A DNA stretch of 64,000 nucleotides, taken from NCBI GenBank assembly GCA_039619475.1, contig CM077116.1, positions 371,828,294-371,892,293 of the forward strand, given 5' to 3'. A program made the position numbers and the translations under genes. The notes beneath the pieces were generated by a model, which worked only from the letters and a program-made list of their open reading frames with translations, made no database searches and was not told the origin of the DNA. Each line of letters starts with the position of its first letter. Position 1 is the first letter of the stretch. This document shows positions 1-11,792 of this stretch, piece after piece. This DNA comes from Icerya purchasi. Its lineage: Eukaryota; Arthropoda; Insecta; Hemiptera; Monophlebidae.

Positions 1-177
1 TTTCGTATGCCGTATATGTACATACATACATATATTTCTTAAAATAATTTACATAAAAAATAATTTTTTCTTCAAATATTTCTCTTTAACCATAATTAAT
101 AATTATTTTCAAAAATACACTTAAAATTTGTAAAAGATACCATTTCTTTCTTAATTATACATAATATGATACGGGTT

Positions 178-1140
178 CGGTACGCGTAGTGCTACCTCTT
201 GACGACGTTGGAGTTAGAAATATTAGTCTTTGATGATTCATCTACTCACGATCTCTCAAACGTCGTTCTAGGTTGCATCGCTGCTTTGTAGTCGTGTCAA
301 GAACGCACCAAAATCCCCATGTTCGGTTGCAAGTCCGGTCGTTCGAACGGTTGCATCGGGGCAGAGACGCGTTAGTGTCCGAGTGCTAGTGGTCGAGGGC
401 TGCGACAGTGACTTGTGCTTGCGGCGAAACGCGCTTTGGTATACTGTGTGTGTCGAGTAACGTTGAGCTGCAGGCAGGCTGTAAAATCCCGCCAAAATTT
501 AGGCAGGGGAGTATGTGCGGTGATCTACGCAGAAGTTTCTATAGGAGCACTTGTGCGTAGCCTTTACCGTGGCACAGAACAGTCGTCGATCTGTTGTCCC
601 GGGTATCTAGTCGTTGCAAACGTATAACTAGTCGTTTTCGTACCGTCTTTTTGCTTAAAATATGAGCACAATGCCGTCAATTTAAACCGTTTTTTTTTTT
701 TTATATAATTTGTTGCGATACGTTGTTTTTATTTGTGTTTAGTTTGTTACCGGTGTTAATGTCATACATGCGCGTCCATTCGATCGTTTAATTAATCGTT
801 TTGGGCCGTTTTTCATAAATATAAGCGTTTTACGGCCATTGTCCATTACTAAACACGTGGTGAATTCTCGCAATGATATGTCTCAATGGAGAGAGGCGGC
901 TCCTGTGGATGGAATCGGGGCCACACGGTCGAACAAATTATAAATTTGGTGCGTTATGTCGATTTTTTTCCTTATTTACTCGTACATAATAAAAACTAAG
1001 TACCGCTGAGTTATTCGTAGTATAGTCGATGCCACTGGCACCTGTTTCATATATGTATGTATATATAAAAAAAAAAAAAAAAGAGATTTTGGGTACGCGG
1101 TTTATATTAATTTCACGGGAAATATCAGTTCTCTTCACAT
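178..1140 (+). repeat. Dispersed repeat A, copy 1
   Basis: A block of about 0.95 kb is clearly related to 13505-14345 in the same orientation. Shared blocks include 'ctcgaacgtcgttctagg', 'gagctgcaggcaggctg' and 'tgagttattcgtagtatag' with small differences. Similarity runs through several gaps. On the minus strand both copies share a readable piece (about FxSLPAAQxYSTHTV), but frames break. The class is unknown. It is locally less A+T rich than its surroundings, and could be a transposon 5' region or an old duplicated segment. Confidence 0.8.
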
Positions 1141-1695
1141 TAACGGCGCCGCGAAAGAGGGATACTTAAAAGTCACGAAAGACGAGTTCCTATGAAATGT
1201 TACTTTTTTATAACTTTCAAAAATTCAATACTGCCCTTTATTTCATTACAAAAACCGCACAAATTTAATGATACTTTCCGAATAAAACGGCTCCTCTTCA
1301 TCGCGTGCATTTTAGACGATTGTCTATTTCACTAAAAAACATGAATTGAAACTGTTCAGATTATAGATTGAACAAAATAATCACTAAATATTCATTTTGT
1401 TCCATCCTGCCGGCGTTTGCGCGATTCGCGTTTACATCGTGCTACAGATTTCAGAGTTGTTATTGTAATATTACACTACTTAATCCGTGACAACATCTAC
1501 CAACATATACTAACATATTCGACTCATTAGTTCACGTCATCGTTTAGACGAGACGCCGTATGTGCTTCCCTCGAGAGCATTCGCGGGACACTTCTGTTAC
1601 GTACAAAAAGTAAATGTCTCATAAATGTAACGGGAATAGTAAGAAAGTAAAACATGATTTTCTTATAATGTAAGAATGACATTTAATAAATAAAG

Positions 1696-1770
1696 CGGCA
1701 TGATAGTCTAGTTGCTAGAGCGCTTGACTTCCGTTATGGAGATCACAGGTTCGATCCCGAGCGACGACGA
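1696..1770 (+). repeat. tRNA-like (SINE-head or tRNA pseudogene) fragment
   Basis: The segment has an A-box-like 'tagtctagttgctagagcg' and a B-box 'ggttcgatccc' at tRNA-like spacing. The acceptor stem does not close convincingly, so this is more likely a tRNA-derived SINE head or pseudo-tRNA than a working tRNA. Confidence 0.5.
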
Positions 1771-2290
1771 ACTTATTACAAGAATTTAAATTAAAATAAT
1801 CGCTAATAATCACGTGGAAGGCAATGGAAAACCACCACGTTCAACATCATATGCGCGCTAGGTCAGTACATAGCAGACCCACACGGGACTGCACTTGTAT
1901 ATGCCGATATAAATCAAGCGATTACTAATCAGTTCCGGATGTAGTCTTGCGTGTGTACACCTGCGTTGCATATAACAATTGCCTAGTACACTATGCCTGT
2001 GTCTGTACAGCTAAAAATGTACGAATAGGTAGTCGCCGACGCTCAGTAATTAAGTATGGCACTATAAAGAAGAGATATCTTATGAAATGATTGAAAATTT
2101 CGTTACATTTCTTCATGATAGACAAAATTTCTTCGTGACGGACGAAATTTTCGATTGAGCCCAGCTACAAGAAGACACACATTAACTAGTCGATCCATAA
2201 TCGCGATCCGAAAATAGTCGGTATTCGAAATATAATTGTTTTATTTTGTATGTTTTTTTTGTTTATGATTTATTTATATCGTATATTTAG

Positions 2291-3936
2291 CAGCCCCAGA
2301 TCTGGGGGGGGGGCAAACCGGAGTACCTGCTCCGGGCGGCAGTTTCAGGGGGGCGCAAAAATCATAATATATGTGTGGAAAAAAATACGAGTGCGTGTAT
2401 CAGTGTGTACACGCGCAAGAAGTGAAACTTCTACAGGTTATACACACTTTTTTATGTATTTTATTCGATGCTTGAAATAAATCGGATATGACATCGACAA
2501 AAGAAAATGTTTATTCGTTTCTAATGGAATTTATTTTATTATACATACAAATGGTATTTTTAATTTATATATCGCTCACATACCGCGCTTAAAGAAAAAA
2601 CTTGTTTCTTAAAACGCCTATTATGCAGCGCGACGTTGTTCTATCGATTATTCATTTGATTTTATAATGATGCCCAGTTGGTTTTTGAGCACATCCTAAG
2701 CTGATTTATGAACGTGTATTCTAAGTCGATTTTTGAACCAGTGCATAGTGTACGTGATGTCTCTGCCAGGGGAATCCCCGTCGAATCTAGAACTAGGGGC
2801 TACACGAGCTGAGCCGAATAAACCCGAACGGTTGAACATCAAGCGACGATTATTGTTTGTTTATGACTGCGTGTGCAAGTGTAATTAATAGAGTGAACGT
2901 TGAAATACAAAAAAAGGATATTATCATTTCGCGTTCTGTGACGATAATGCAAGGTCTTGTTAAGATCTTGCAAGGAATGAGAGAAAACCGAATAGAACAC
3001 ATTGGAACAAATAAGCTGCGCCTGTATTAGAAACGTTGGAAATCGAGCCAGTCCTTAAAAACAAACAAATTTCCAGAAAGAAAAGGCAATGAGACGAAAT
3101 CTGCGAAGACGAATCAAGAACGCTAGATCCGACTGGACTATTTTCCAAAGATATAGAATTAGTGTTTGATAAAATTTTAACGGAAATAGAAACAAGAGTA
3201 GAGAGCGCAAAGAGTCTACATGGAAATTTCGCCTTCCTCAGTGACCACGTGTTTTTTTTGAAAATATGTCGAATGTGGATCTGCAGAAAAATGGAGCCGG
3301 TTTAGCACGAAAATATTCAAAAGACTCGAATGCAGTTGATTTTTTCCAGAAACTTGCCGTATTCAAAGAACTAGTAACCGAAATTAATGAACAAAGTCGA
3401 GTGCATTCGACTTGTTACAACATTTGTGTAAGCATGACTTGCAAGAACCGTTTTTTCCTGATGTTAGTAGAGCTTTAAGGATATACTACACACATTACTG
3501 AGGACATGTGCAAGCTGTGAGGGAAGCTTCGGCAGACTGAAAATAATTAAAACCTATCTACGTTCAACAATGACTCAGGAACGTCCGATTCTAGCCGTTC
3601 AAAATAAAACTGCCTTTCAGACGGACTTTGATGAGCTAATAGATTCTTTCGCAGAAAAGAAAGTACGCCGTGTAAAGCTGTAGCACGATTAGAGAGGAGA
3701 AAAAAATGCTACGAATGCCTTGATTGTCTGTTTTGTTTTTCTTGGTTATATGTTTTCTATATTTAATTTTATGTAATAAAGAGTGCAAATTTATTAAAGG
3801 ATATTACCGATCACAAGAAAATGCCACCCATTATATATTTGTGAGTTTTTTTTAACAATTGATCTCAAACATTGGAGAGAGGGGCGCCACTATCAAGTTC
3901 TTGCCGCGGTTCGAAAAAATCGTAGATCCGGGGCTA
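2291..3936 (+). mobile_element. hAT-superfamily DNA transposon, decayed copy with 8-bp target duplication
   Basis: The element is flanked by perfect 8-bp direct repeats, atatttag (2283-2290 and 3937-3944), as expected of hAT insertion. Its ends are related inverted repeats, CAGCCCCAGATCT at the left and TAGCCCCGGATCT read inward from the right. The interior carries broken plus-strand transposase fragments (about 3000-3690), listed separately. At about 1.65 kb it is shorter than an autonomous hAT, so it is internally deleted and immobile unless helped in trans. Confidence 0.85.
3000..3690 (+). pseudogene. Fragmented hAT transposase (ZMYM-like / DUF4371 type), inside the hAT copy
   Basis: Plus-strand translation in shifting frames gives pieces typical of hAT transposases of the zinc-finger-MYM group. 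These are DPTGLFSKDIELVFDKILTE near 3130 and KNGAGLARKYSKDSNAVDFF near 3290. Near 3540-3670 there are remnants of the C-terminal dimerisation region: 'LKPIYVQQ', a degenerate form of 'KTYLRSTMSQERL', followed by a run like 'DFDELIDSFAEKK'. Several stops and frameshifts make it a pseudogene. Confidence 0.75.
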
Positions 3937-5439
3937 ATATTTAGAGGTACATACGCGTAAGAGTTGATTATTCAGTTTCGCTATGGAACAGCAGATAAAA
4001 ATTTATGTCACTCATATTTGTCGCAATAGTATTATGAGAGTATTTTACGAACCCCTATTGGTCAAAACATTTAAAGGAACCGAGATTAATTGCCGTAAAC
4101 ATTTTAACGTTCTCGAAATGCAAAATTAAAATTTCTTAAATGTATTAAATTTTCTGTTTGTTTTTTTTTTTTTGCTTAATCGATATGTTGATATTAATAA
4201 TGATGATGTAGTACAGTGATATATCGCTCAACTTTGTTCAAAAAATGTCCAACGTTATCGAAAGAAAAAAAAAAGGGATTTTAGATCGATTTTAAAAAGG
4301 AAAATAAATGCCACTTCAAGGAATCGCCAGGAGGAAGCTCTATTACTTCTATTAAAGTAATCTTTTCGACGAGGAATTTATCTATATGCAGCACTGGGAG
4401 TCGAATTTACTTGTGATGCTGATCGCACTTTATTTGAATGTGGTGCGGTCTTCTCGATTGAGCGGGCGTCCTATTCTTCGTCCCCATTCCTCTATTAAAA
4501 CATTTTTATCCTCTATCCTTAAGCGCGTAAGAATATTTAATTTCCTCCTCCTTTCCGTTTCTTGGGCTGAGTTCGCGCTGATAAACTCATTAAAAAAAAA
4601 AAAGAATGTAGTCGTATCTGAGCGAAACTCCACTGTCTACGGTAGTTGGCTAAAGACAGACCCGCCGTTTTTTCAATCGGTCACTCCTAATTTCCTAATT
4701 TCGTGGGGTAACTTGTAATACACAAAATTTATATTGACAAAAAGAGTAATACATATGTACGCTATTTGTCTGTGTACATTTTGTGTTTTTTACTAACGCT
4801 ATACGAACATTATAAACCCATAAACGTTTTTAAAATCAAACGAATTTAATTTACACAAACAGTTCTAATTAATAATCGTACTTATTATTATAATAAGTAA
4901 TAGAATAAATAATAATTTTTACCAAAGAGTTGACAGACGTTGAGGACAATAAGCTATCTTCGTTAGATTGACTTTTCCTAAATTTATTTTGTATCTGTTC
5001 AAAAAAAGAAAATAACGCAAAACAATTAATAAATCAAATATGATAATAATGAAAATATAAAAAAGCGTTCCCCGTTACGTTTGTAAAGTGTATGTACATG
5101 GTGATGAATTACCACTACTACTGTAAGTAAAAACATTTTCAAATTGTTTTCGGGAACCGTAGGGAGTATTAGATGGCCAATTTTAAACAATGATATATGA
5201 TAAAATTATTAGTAAACAAAGTAGAAACCGAAATAAATTTGCAACATTTTTACAAGGTTAAAGTCATTGGTAAATCCGCGCGTTAAAATAAATACAAAAT
5301 AGAAAATGTATTAGAGGAATTTCAAAAAATGTTACATAAAGATTTTCAAGCGTGTAAAACAAAAGAATGGGGATCTAGCGGGAAGAAAAAAAGAACGAGG
5401 AAGAAATATAGGTTTCGTTATGATTTGTTGTCACATTAC

Positions 5440-5594
5440 CTTATGGCCAAGTAGATCAGACTTTCTTATCAACGGAGCTAAATGAGATCTGAGAGTTTTC
5501 TTCCGATTCTTGCGAGTGGTCCGTCGTTTTTCCAAATACTCTGGAGTAGAATGCTGCCTTCGGTGAAGTATCTTATTTAACGACAAATTGTCGG
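5440..5594 (-). CDS. RhoGEF (PLEKHG-like) exon 11, post-PH basic linker
   Basis: 155 nt with acceptor TTTATATTCAG and donor AAG|GTAATGTGA, phase 1 in and phase 0 out. It encodes residues 533-584. The peptide is strongly basic: RRQHSTPEYLEKRRTTRKN, followed by LAPLIRKSDLLGHK. PLEKHG proteins carry a comparable 'SPEYxEKRRKS' stretch after the PH domain, often a phosphorylation region. The good donor means the coding sequence goes on, but no convincing next exon is visible in 1-5439, so the 3' exons probably lie outside the window. Confidence 0.9.
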
Positions 5595-6019
5595 CTGAAT
5601 ATAAACAAAAGTAAACAAAAAAATTAATTACAACACATTTAAATTCCCCCCCAATCGTGAGTATTTATTTTACTAACGTTTCGTTACATTAATTGTTGAC
5701 AAATATTGAAGTTAATTTTTAACTAGCGAAATAAAAAAGGCAAAAAAGACATTCCCAATTCAGCTGCTCACTTTGAAGTATCAACGCATGTAATCCGAGA
5801 CTTTCATAATCTATCGATTTATTATCGAAGTAGTAATGCGTTTAATGCCGGAGAAAAATGTAAAAGAAAGAATAACCAATGAAAAAAAAACATTTTCAGA
5901 AACGCAGACAATAATTAAAATTTTTAAGAAATTAACTCATTTATATTGTTACGTTAACATTTGTTTTAGTCCCCATCCACCACCACCACCACGGGTGCCA
6001 AATGTAACGTTATTGTTGG

Positions 6020-7135
6020 GGTTTTAAGTTTTGTTACGCCCTCAGAGATGCCACCGCAGCCTCATAATTACGGTGGACGAAAAAATTAATTATTTTTATT
6101 ATCGTCACTAAAAAATTAACTATTTGGAATTTTACGCAGTGAATTAATAAAATTTACCTACATCAATTTTTCGATACCGGTCAACTGTTGAAAAACACAA
6201 TATTAAATACGAATAGACAAATAACTTTATACAACTGTATAAAAAGATTGTTTAAAATTATGTAAAATCGTAACTGTTGTCGGCGATGATTCGTTGGTTT
6301 AATGGTCTAGCGGCTTTCCGATGATTAAGACTGCGATGATCGGACAGCGGAGTGTCCGTTAATCTGAGATATAAGTTATCGCAGAAAAATTTTCTTCGTA
6401 ATTACTATTATTAATCGGGCCCTCGCATTTACTTTCCACCGTTTTTTCTTATCGAATCGGTTTTCACGACTTGACTACCGCGATACTATGTCACGATCAG
6501 AGAAAAGTCAAAAACAATAACATTGCGCAGTAGAAATTGAAAGCGGCTACTGTGACTGACTTAAAAAACCTTCATCGGATCTTTCACTTCTCTTTGCGAT
6601 GGTCGATGACGACCGGCTATTTACCCTCGACCGACAACAGGATCTCACACACACGCACATTTTTTCACCCACCACGCGTTTTTTTTTTTTTGATATTTTA
6701 TAATTTTTATTTTATTATTTAATTTATCTGTCTACATAGTATCGACAATGTAATGTACATAATATTAAAGCCAGAACGAGAATCGAAAATTATAGAAGGA
6801 AAAAGGTTCCGAGACTGGGCAAAGTTGTACGGATCAAATAATTATGGCAATAGTGTGACTTTCGTTCACCCGGAGCAACTCGTTTTGAACAGATATTGAA
6901 TGAAAATTTTTCGGAAACTTCGTTTTCATTACATACGGATGAGTGTAATGTAATGGAATAAGTTAGGACAAAAAGACACCTTTTCATGCAGCAAAAAGAT
7001 CTAGAACTCGTAAAGTGCTGGATTAATAGACGAAAATGAAACAATGTGTCAGTAATAATGTGATCTTTCTGTTGAGTTGCTTCGGTCGGTTTACGAAAAA
7101 TGCCACAACGATAAAAACCAATTACGACGGGTAAT
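6020..7135 (+). repeat. Dispersed repeat B, copy 1
   Basis: About 1.1 kb is related to 40465-41390 in the same orientation. Shared landmarks occur in the same order: 'gatgccac..cagcc', 'attaataaaatttacctac', 'gttgtcggc.gtgat', 'caacaggatctcacacac', 'gtaatgtaca' and 'aaatgccgcaacgat' with small differences. An A-box-like 'ggtttaatggtctagcgg' sits in the middle. No ORF is conserved. The class is unknown. Confidence 0.75.
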
Positions 7136-7330
7136 TCAGAAATAAGTAAACGGTTCTTATCATTCGTTTATATTTTCTTTTTTTCTCCGGGGAAAAAAAA
7201 AAAAACTAGCCAACCGTATAACAATACAACATTTTTCCTTCCAACAGGGCTAAAATGGAAAATGTTTACACCCTTTTTTTAAAGAAAATACGCTAATTGT
7301 AGCAAGTAGTTTGCTTTAACTAATTCCGGA

Positions 7331-7928
7331 CAAGCCTGGATTTAGGGAAGGTCTAGAGGGGGCTGCAATAAAAAATTAATCTATCATTTGTCATGTACAT
7401 AAACTTTTATTTAAATAAATAGAATTAACTTTACAGGAGCAAGTGCAATTTTTAATACAATTATTTGTTAATAATTTTGTATCTGTTTTTATTTCCTCTC
7501 AAAGAAATAATAGTAAAATTTCGAGTTTCGTAAGAACGTACCAGAAATTTGTTTTAAATTATAACGAGTCGGAATCTACGTTTTTAGGAAATGTCTGTAT
7601 GAATATGTGTGTGTGTATACGTGCGCAACACATACATATACACTATTCTTTTGTTCAAATATTTGGTTAAAATTTGCTGAAAAATTCATTGTTTAAAATT
7701 ATACATATATATATTTTTTTTGGCATCGAATTTCTACCTATTGTCTATATGATATTTAGTTTTGTTTACATCAATAATTATATGTTAATTCGTGAATTCA
7801 AAAGAATATAATTAAATTAAATTAAAGAAAATTTAGTTATTCTATAAAACTGATAATTTTGTCATTTCCGAAAGGGGCCCCTAATATTTTCGTAGCCCCA
7901 GGCCTATCATACACTTAATCCGGGCCTG
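7331..7928. mobile_element. Non-autonomous hAT-like element with 8-bp target duplication
   Basis: The ends are CAAGCCTGGATTTAGG at the left and CAGGCCCGGATTAAGTG read inward from the right, an imperfect terminal inverted repeat. The flanks are 8-bp near-identical repeats, attccgga (7323-7330) and attacgga (7929-7936). The interior of about 0.6 kb is A+T rich without a transposase. Confidence 0.75.
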
Positions 7929-8132
7929 ATTACGGAAAGATCAGAATACGACGAGTTATGATCTGTAAAATTCCAATCTGTCGGAAGAATATTATTAAAG
8001 CAATAGGACAGCAAAGAAAAAAAAAAAAAAAAAAAATAAATAAATAAATAAACAAACGGGTCAGATCTGATTGTAACGAGAATATATGAACGAAAATGTT
8101 CGTATATTAGAATAATTAATAAAGGGTATTAC

Positions 8133-8262
8133 CTAAATGCTGCACTTGTCCCAATTCCATCACCAACTGTCTTGCATGAGACGGTATTTCTACATTATAA
8201 TTTTCTAAAATAACTCGTTTCAGTTCTAACGCCCAATGACGTTTTTCTTCTAAGCTGCGAGC
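8133..8262 (-). CDS. RhoGEF (PLEKHG-like) exon 10, PH domain C-terminal helix
   Basis: 130 nt with acceptor ATTTCATAG and donor TTAG|GTAATACC, phase 0 in and phase 1 out. It encodes residues 490-532. It begins ARSLEEKRHWALELKRVILE, which is the PH C-terminal helix with its near-invariant tryptophan. It continues NYNVEIPSHARQLVMELGQV, the linker seen after the PH domain in PLEKHG proteins. Confidence 0.95.
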
Positions 8263-10466
8263 CTATGAAATAAATAATAATATACTGCATATTATTATTA
8301 GGAACTTTTTTTTTTCAATATTAAAAACAATACGTTGCCAAAAGTGTTACACCGTGTTTGGTAGCAATTCGAGAACAAAAATTTCGAAAAATAACTTTGA
8401 CAAAGAAATTTACAATTACTTGAAATATTTCGTTTTATGAAACTCTGACGAAAAAGATCTTATATTATTGTACTATTTGTTACTTACTTAAAAATGTTTT
8501 ATTTCTGCTTTTTTTTTTTTTGAGTTTTTGCTGCTATTTATTTTTACGAGTTCAAAATCTGAGTGCTCAAGACAATCGAAATATGAAAAGCGCAGTAATT
8601 TGAGAATACGAGAACATGAAAAAAAAAAAGCAAAGGTTTGGTAGTTTACAAACATTTGAAGAACCTAAGGCTTTGTTAGATATTTTTCGAACCGGTGTGA
8701 CCATGTAACGCATGATATTACGTTTGAAATATAAACGAGACGTCTTGCATGCAGAATCGCATATTAAATGACTACTTAGAATTCTTTTAAAACCTGAATT
8801 CTTTTCATTCCTGTTTTAAAAAGCCTTACGTTTTCTTTGTACGACTTGCTTATGTGTAATGATATTCTCCGCGAGTGCTTCATCTTATTCACGATACTTA
8901 ATATGACTGGAGCGAGATAAGTGAGGGGAATGTTCAAATTTTAGTCCGTGAAATAATTTCGAATAAGGTATAAATTATGTTAATATTAGATAATAATAAT
9001 TATAAGGAAAAAAATCTGAAGTTAGTGACATAGCTCGTTACAAGGTAGTGTATTGTTTGTGAAAAACTTATTTGAAAAAGTATCAGGAACCTTCTTAGTT
9101 TTCGGATTTTTTCGTTTCCTTTTTATTTGAAAAAAATTGGAATGACCCTAGTAATAAAACATGTTTATGTTAAAAAAAAAGAAAAATAGTTGAATCAGAA
9201 CGCCAGCAATATTAGAAAAATATGGAACACCATAATTATATCATCGCGAAGCAAATAAAGTGCAGATTAGCTATAAAATATTACACCTATTTCGATAGTT
9301 TAGTGATGAATGGTATTTTATTTTCTTGCGATACTTACACTAGAAGCTCCCCTCACAACCGTCCTTAGATATTCCGGTATTTTAATTTTAACCATTTTCT
9401 CATATATCGTCTAGTATAGAAATTGTTCATGTTAATTTATACACAGTTTTCATTAATAGTACAGAAATACCTGACACCTTATGAGTCCTACATCTGGAGT
9501 GTTTAAATTTACAGCAGCGTATTTTAGTTAAATTATAAGTCCGGAAAAGACGTCAGTGGTTCACTTCTTTTTTTTTCTCCAAGGTATCTTCACCGCAAGG
9601 GGTAATACCTTTTATATTTCACATATGGAAGCGCAGAACTGATTCAATATATCGTAAGAACATTCGTTTTAATTTGTACTCTCCCTCTCGCAAACACCAA
9701 ACATCGCCATACGGCGCATAACTTACGAATTCAATTGTTCACAGATACTGATATGTAGGGTTGACGAGATTCCAGTTTTGATAACTTTTATAAAATTTTA
9801 TAATCCTGGACCAGTCGTATCAAGATAATTAAACCTCGTAATGATGGACTCACGCACATATAAAAACCTAGGTTTTTGTCAGTCTTTTTAGGACTTCATA
9901 CCCGGCATCGATAAACAGTCTTTTATATTGTACTTTAATAAAATAATTTTTAAACTTTACTATCATTATTTTCTTTTACTGAAAAAAATATTGCATGTCT
10001 TTCTCTATTAGCGGCTAGTGACGAAAAATACTATAATGCGCTTCAATTAAATTTACTATTTTTTCGATTGTTTCTTTTTTTGCTCTATATCGCATTTTCA
10101 TAATACTTAATGCTTGCGATTTAGGATGCTTTTGAGAGAGTGACGGTGTTATTAAGGAAAATATCGTTAATGCACATTAGAGACAATAAGGTGCAATTCA
10201 TATCACACCCAAAGAAATGGTAAAATTAGTTCTTTAGCTGTCGTAAATATTTCCAATGAACGATATAATTAATTGTGTTTAAAATGCACGGATCGGTTTA
10301 TAGTTAATGAAAACGGTAAATGATTGAAAATTTAAAAAAATAAAAAAAAAAATAAAAAACGTTTTTTTAATATTATCATTCCGACTTGCTTTGCTAATTA
10401 TGTAGCAGTTTCGCCGAAATGGCGAGAGGAATGTCTGCCTAATAATCGCTATTTTAAAATACTTAC
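8263..10466. other. RhoGEF intron 9 (2.2 kb)
   Basis: A+T-rich intron. Its only notable content is the candidate 72-nt cassette exon at 9339-9410. No mobile element is recognised. Confidence 0.6.
9339..9410 (-). CDS. Candidate in-frame cassette exon (72 nt) between RhoGEF exons 9 and 10
   Basis: An open segment with acceptor TTTCTATACTAG and a consensus donor AGT|GTAAGTATC is exactly 72 nt long. It sits in the intron between two exons that are both phase 0 at this junction, so it can be included without changing frame. It would add 24 residues (TIYEKMVKIKIPEYLRTVV, then RGASS) just before the C-terminal helix of the PH domain. Known family members read straight from the exon 9 peptide to the exon 10 peptide, so this would be an alternative insert. 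I know of no homologue for the peptide. Chance cannot be excluded. Confidence 0.4.
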
Positions 10467-10562
10467 ATGAACGGTTAACTGCAGGCGCGGATTATCAAAA
10501 GGAATAATCTGGAAACTTAACGGTTCCTTCGGTAAACATTCAACTAGCATTAAATTTGAACA
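10467..10562 (-). CDS. RhoGEF (PLEKHG-like) exon 9, PH domain middle
   Basis: 96 nt with acceptor TTGTTTCTTAG and donor CAT|GTAAGTATT, phase 0 at both ends. It encodes residues 458-489: CSNLMLVECLPKEPLSFQII, then PFDNPRLQLTVH. This matches the PLEKHG segment 'NLMLVExxPKEPLSFxxxxxxNPxLQxTV'. It is followed by either exon 10 or the in-frame candidate exon at 9339-9410. Confidence 0.95.
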
Positions 10563-11792
10563 CTAAGAAACAAAAACAAAAAGAAAAAAATGATATAGAT
10601 AACTTGTTTCATATTATTGAATGAAAAATTTTGAAAAAAGATCAAACTAAAATTAAAGAAGCCGCGAATTTATCACACATCGTCTAGAAATCGAATATTG
10701 AATTGGTTAATTTTATTTTTATGACATGTTGAATCACGGCTGTCTGTAGGATTATTTCTCCGGGGAGACTGAAAAAGTATTTTGGTTGTACAATATTATA
10801 GAAAACATTTCGCTACTGCATTAAAATTTGAAAATTATATTTTAAATTAATTTCGGATTAAACTTTTTTTAAAGTTCGCACGAAATTAATTGCGAATAAT
10901 TTTATTCCCACTGAAAATCAACACTTTCGTTTTCTTATTTTATATATATATATATATATATATGATTACGCAAACGCAGTGATGCATTAGTGCAGAGTAA
11001 GTATTAATTATGGAAAATCCGTGCTTTATAAATAATTCAGTGTAATGAAATTTATTTATAATTGGATGCGCAATTTAGCAACTGCGCCGCGGATTAGTAG
11101 TGTGTTCCATAAAAGAATAGATTTCGTGAGAATATTTTTGAAATTTAAATTACACAGAAATTATTAAAGTTCTGCAATAGGAGTCTTTAATAGTTGTTAT
11201 ACTGAAAATAATATTTACATTCAAATCCTAAATCCTTAAAATTTGATTTAATTATTATATTACTAATAGACGCAAGAGAAGAAAAATCTGAACAGAGGAA
11301 ATAACTGTTTAGCGGAAATGTCCAGTTCATTATGTGAAAGAAGACGAAAAGTGTAAAATATTTTCAACATTTTAAAAATCACGAAAATGAAAGTTACAAA
11401 AAAATTCATCAGTATGTTTCAGAATCTAGCTTCGTAATTGCGTCACAGTTATGAATCTAGATTCCAAAATAATTTTTCATTTATGTCATTAACATATATA
11501 TATTTAAACAATGTGTGTGTATGGCTTTTACATATTACAAATAACATCAACAGATTATTTTAGAAATACGATGTATTAAAATTGAGAAATATTTGTAATT
11601 CCATTTGGTTTCCTGTATTTAGCAGCACTAAACAAATTGAATTAATAAAATTATTAATTATTAAAAATTTTTGATGTGATTAAGTGTCGCCTAAACACGA
11701 TATATGTACGTATATATCTAGCCATCTGCTATATATCGCATAATATATGTATGTATATTAATAAATATTAAAATATGTCTTTAAAAACGTAC
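10563..11792. other. RhoGEF intron 8 (1.2 kb)
   Basis: A+T-rich intron with a (TA)n run near 10942-10964. Nothing else is recognised. Confidence 0.6.

Larger units (their letters stand above)
1..5439. other. Flank beyond the last visible RhoGEF exon: repeats and a hAT element, no confirmed exon
   Basis: On the gene's strand this is a further intron or 3' flank. It holds one copy of repeat A (178-1140), a tRNA-like fragment near 1700 and a hAT transposon copy (2291-3936). The remainder is A+T-rich sequence, with an unrecognised 110-codon plus-strand ORF at 4386-4718. I found no RhoGEF exon here. Confidence 0.6.
5595..8132. other. RhoGEF intron 10 (about 2.5 kb): repeat B copy and a hAT-like element
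   Basis: The intron contains repeat B copy 1 (6020-7135), a small hAT-like element (7331-7928) and a poly(A)/(TAAA) run near 8016-8054. No other coding signal is seen. Confidence 0.7.

Noticed and set aside
4386..4718. 110-codon plus-strand ORF
   Set aside because: No domain, runs of leucine and lysine from A/T tracts, and no splice or start context that supports a gene.
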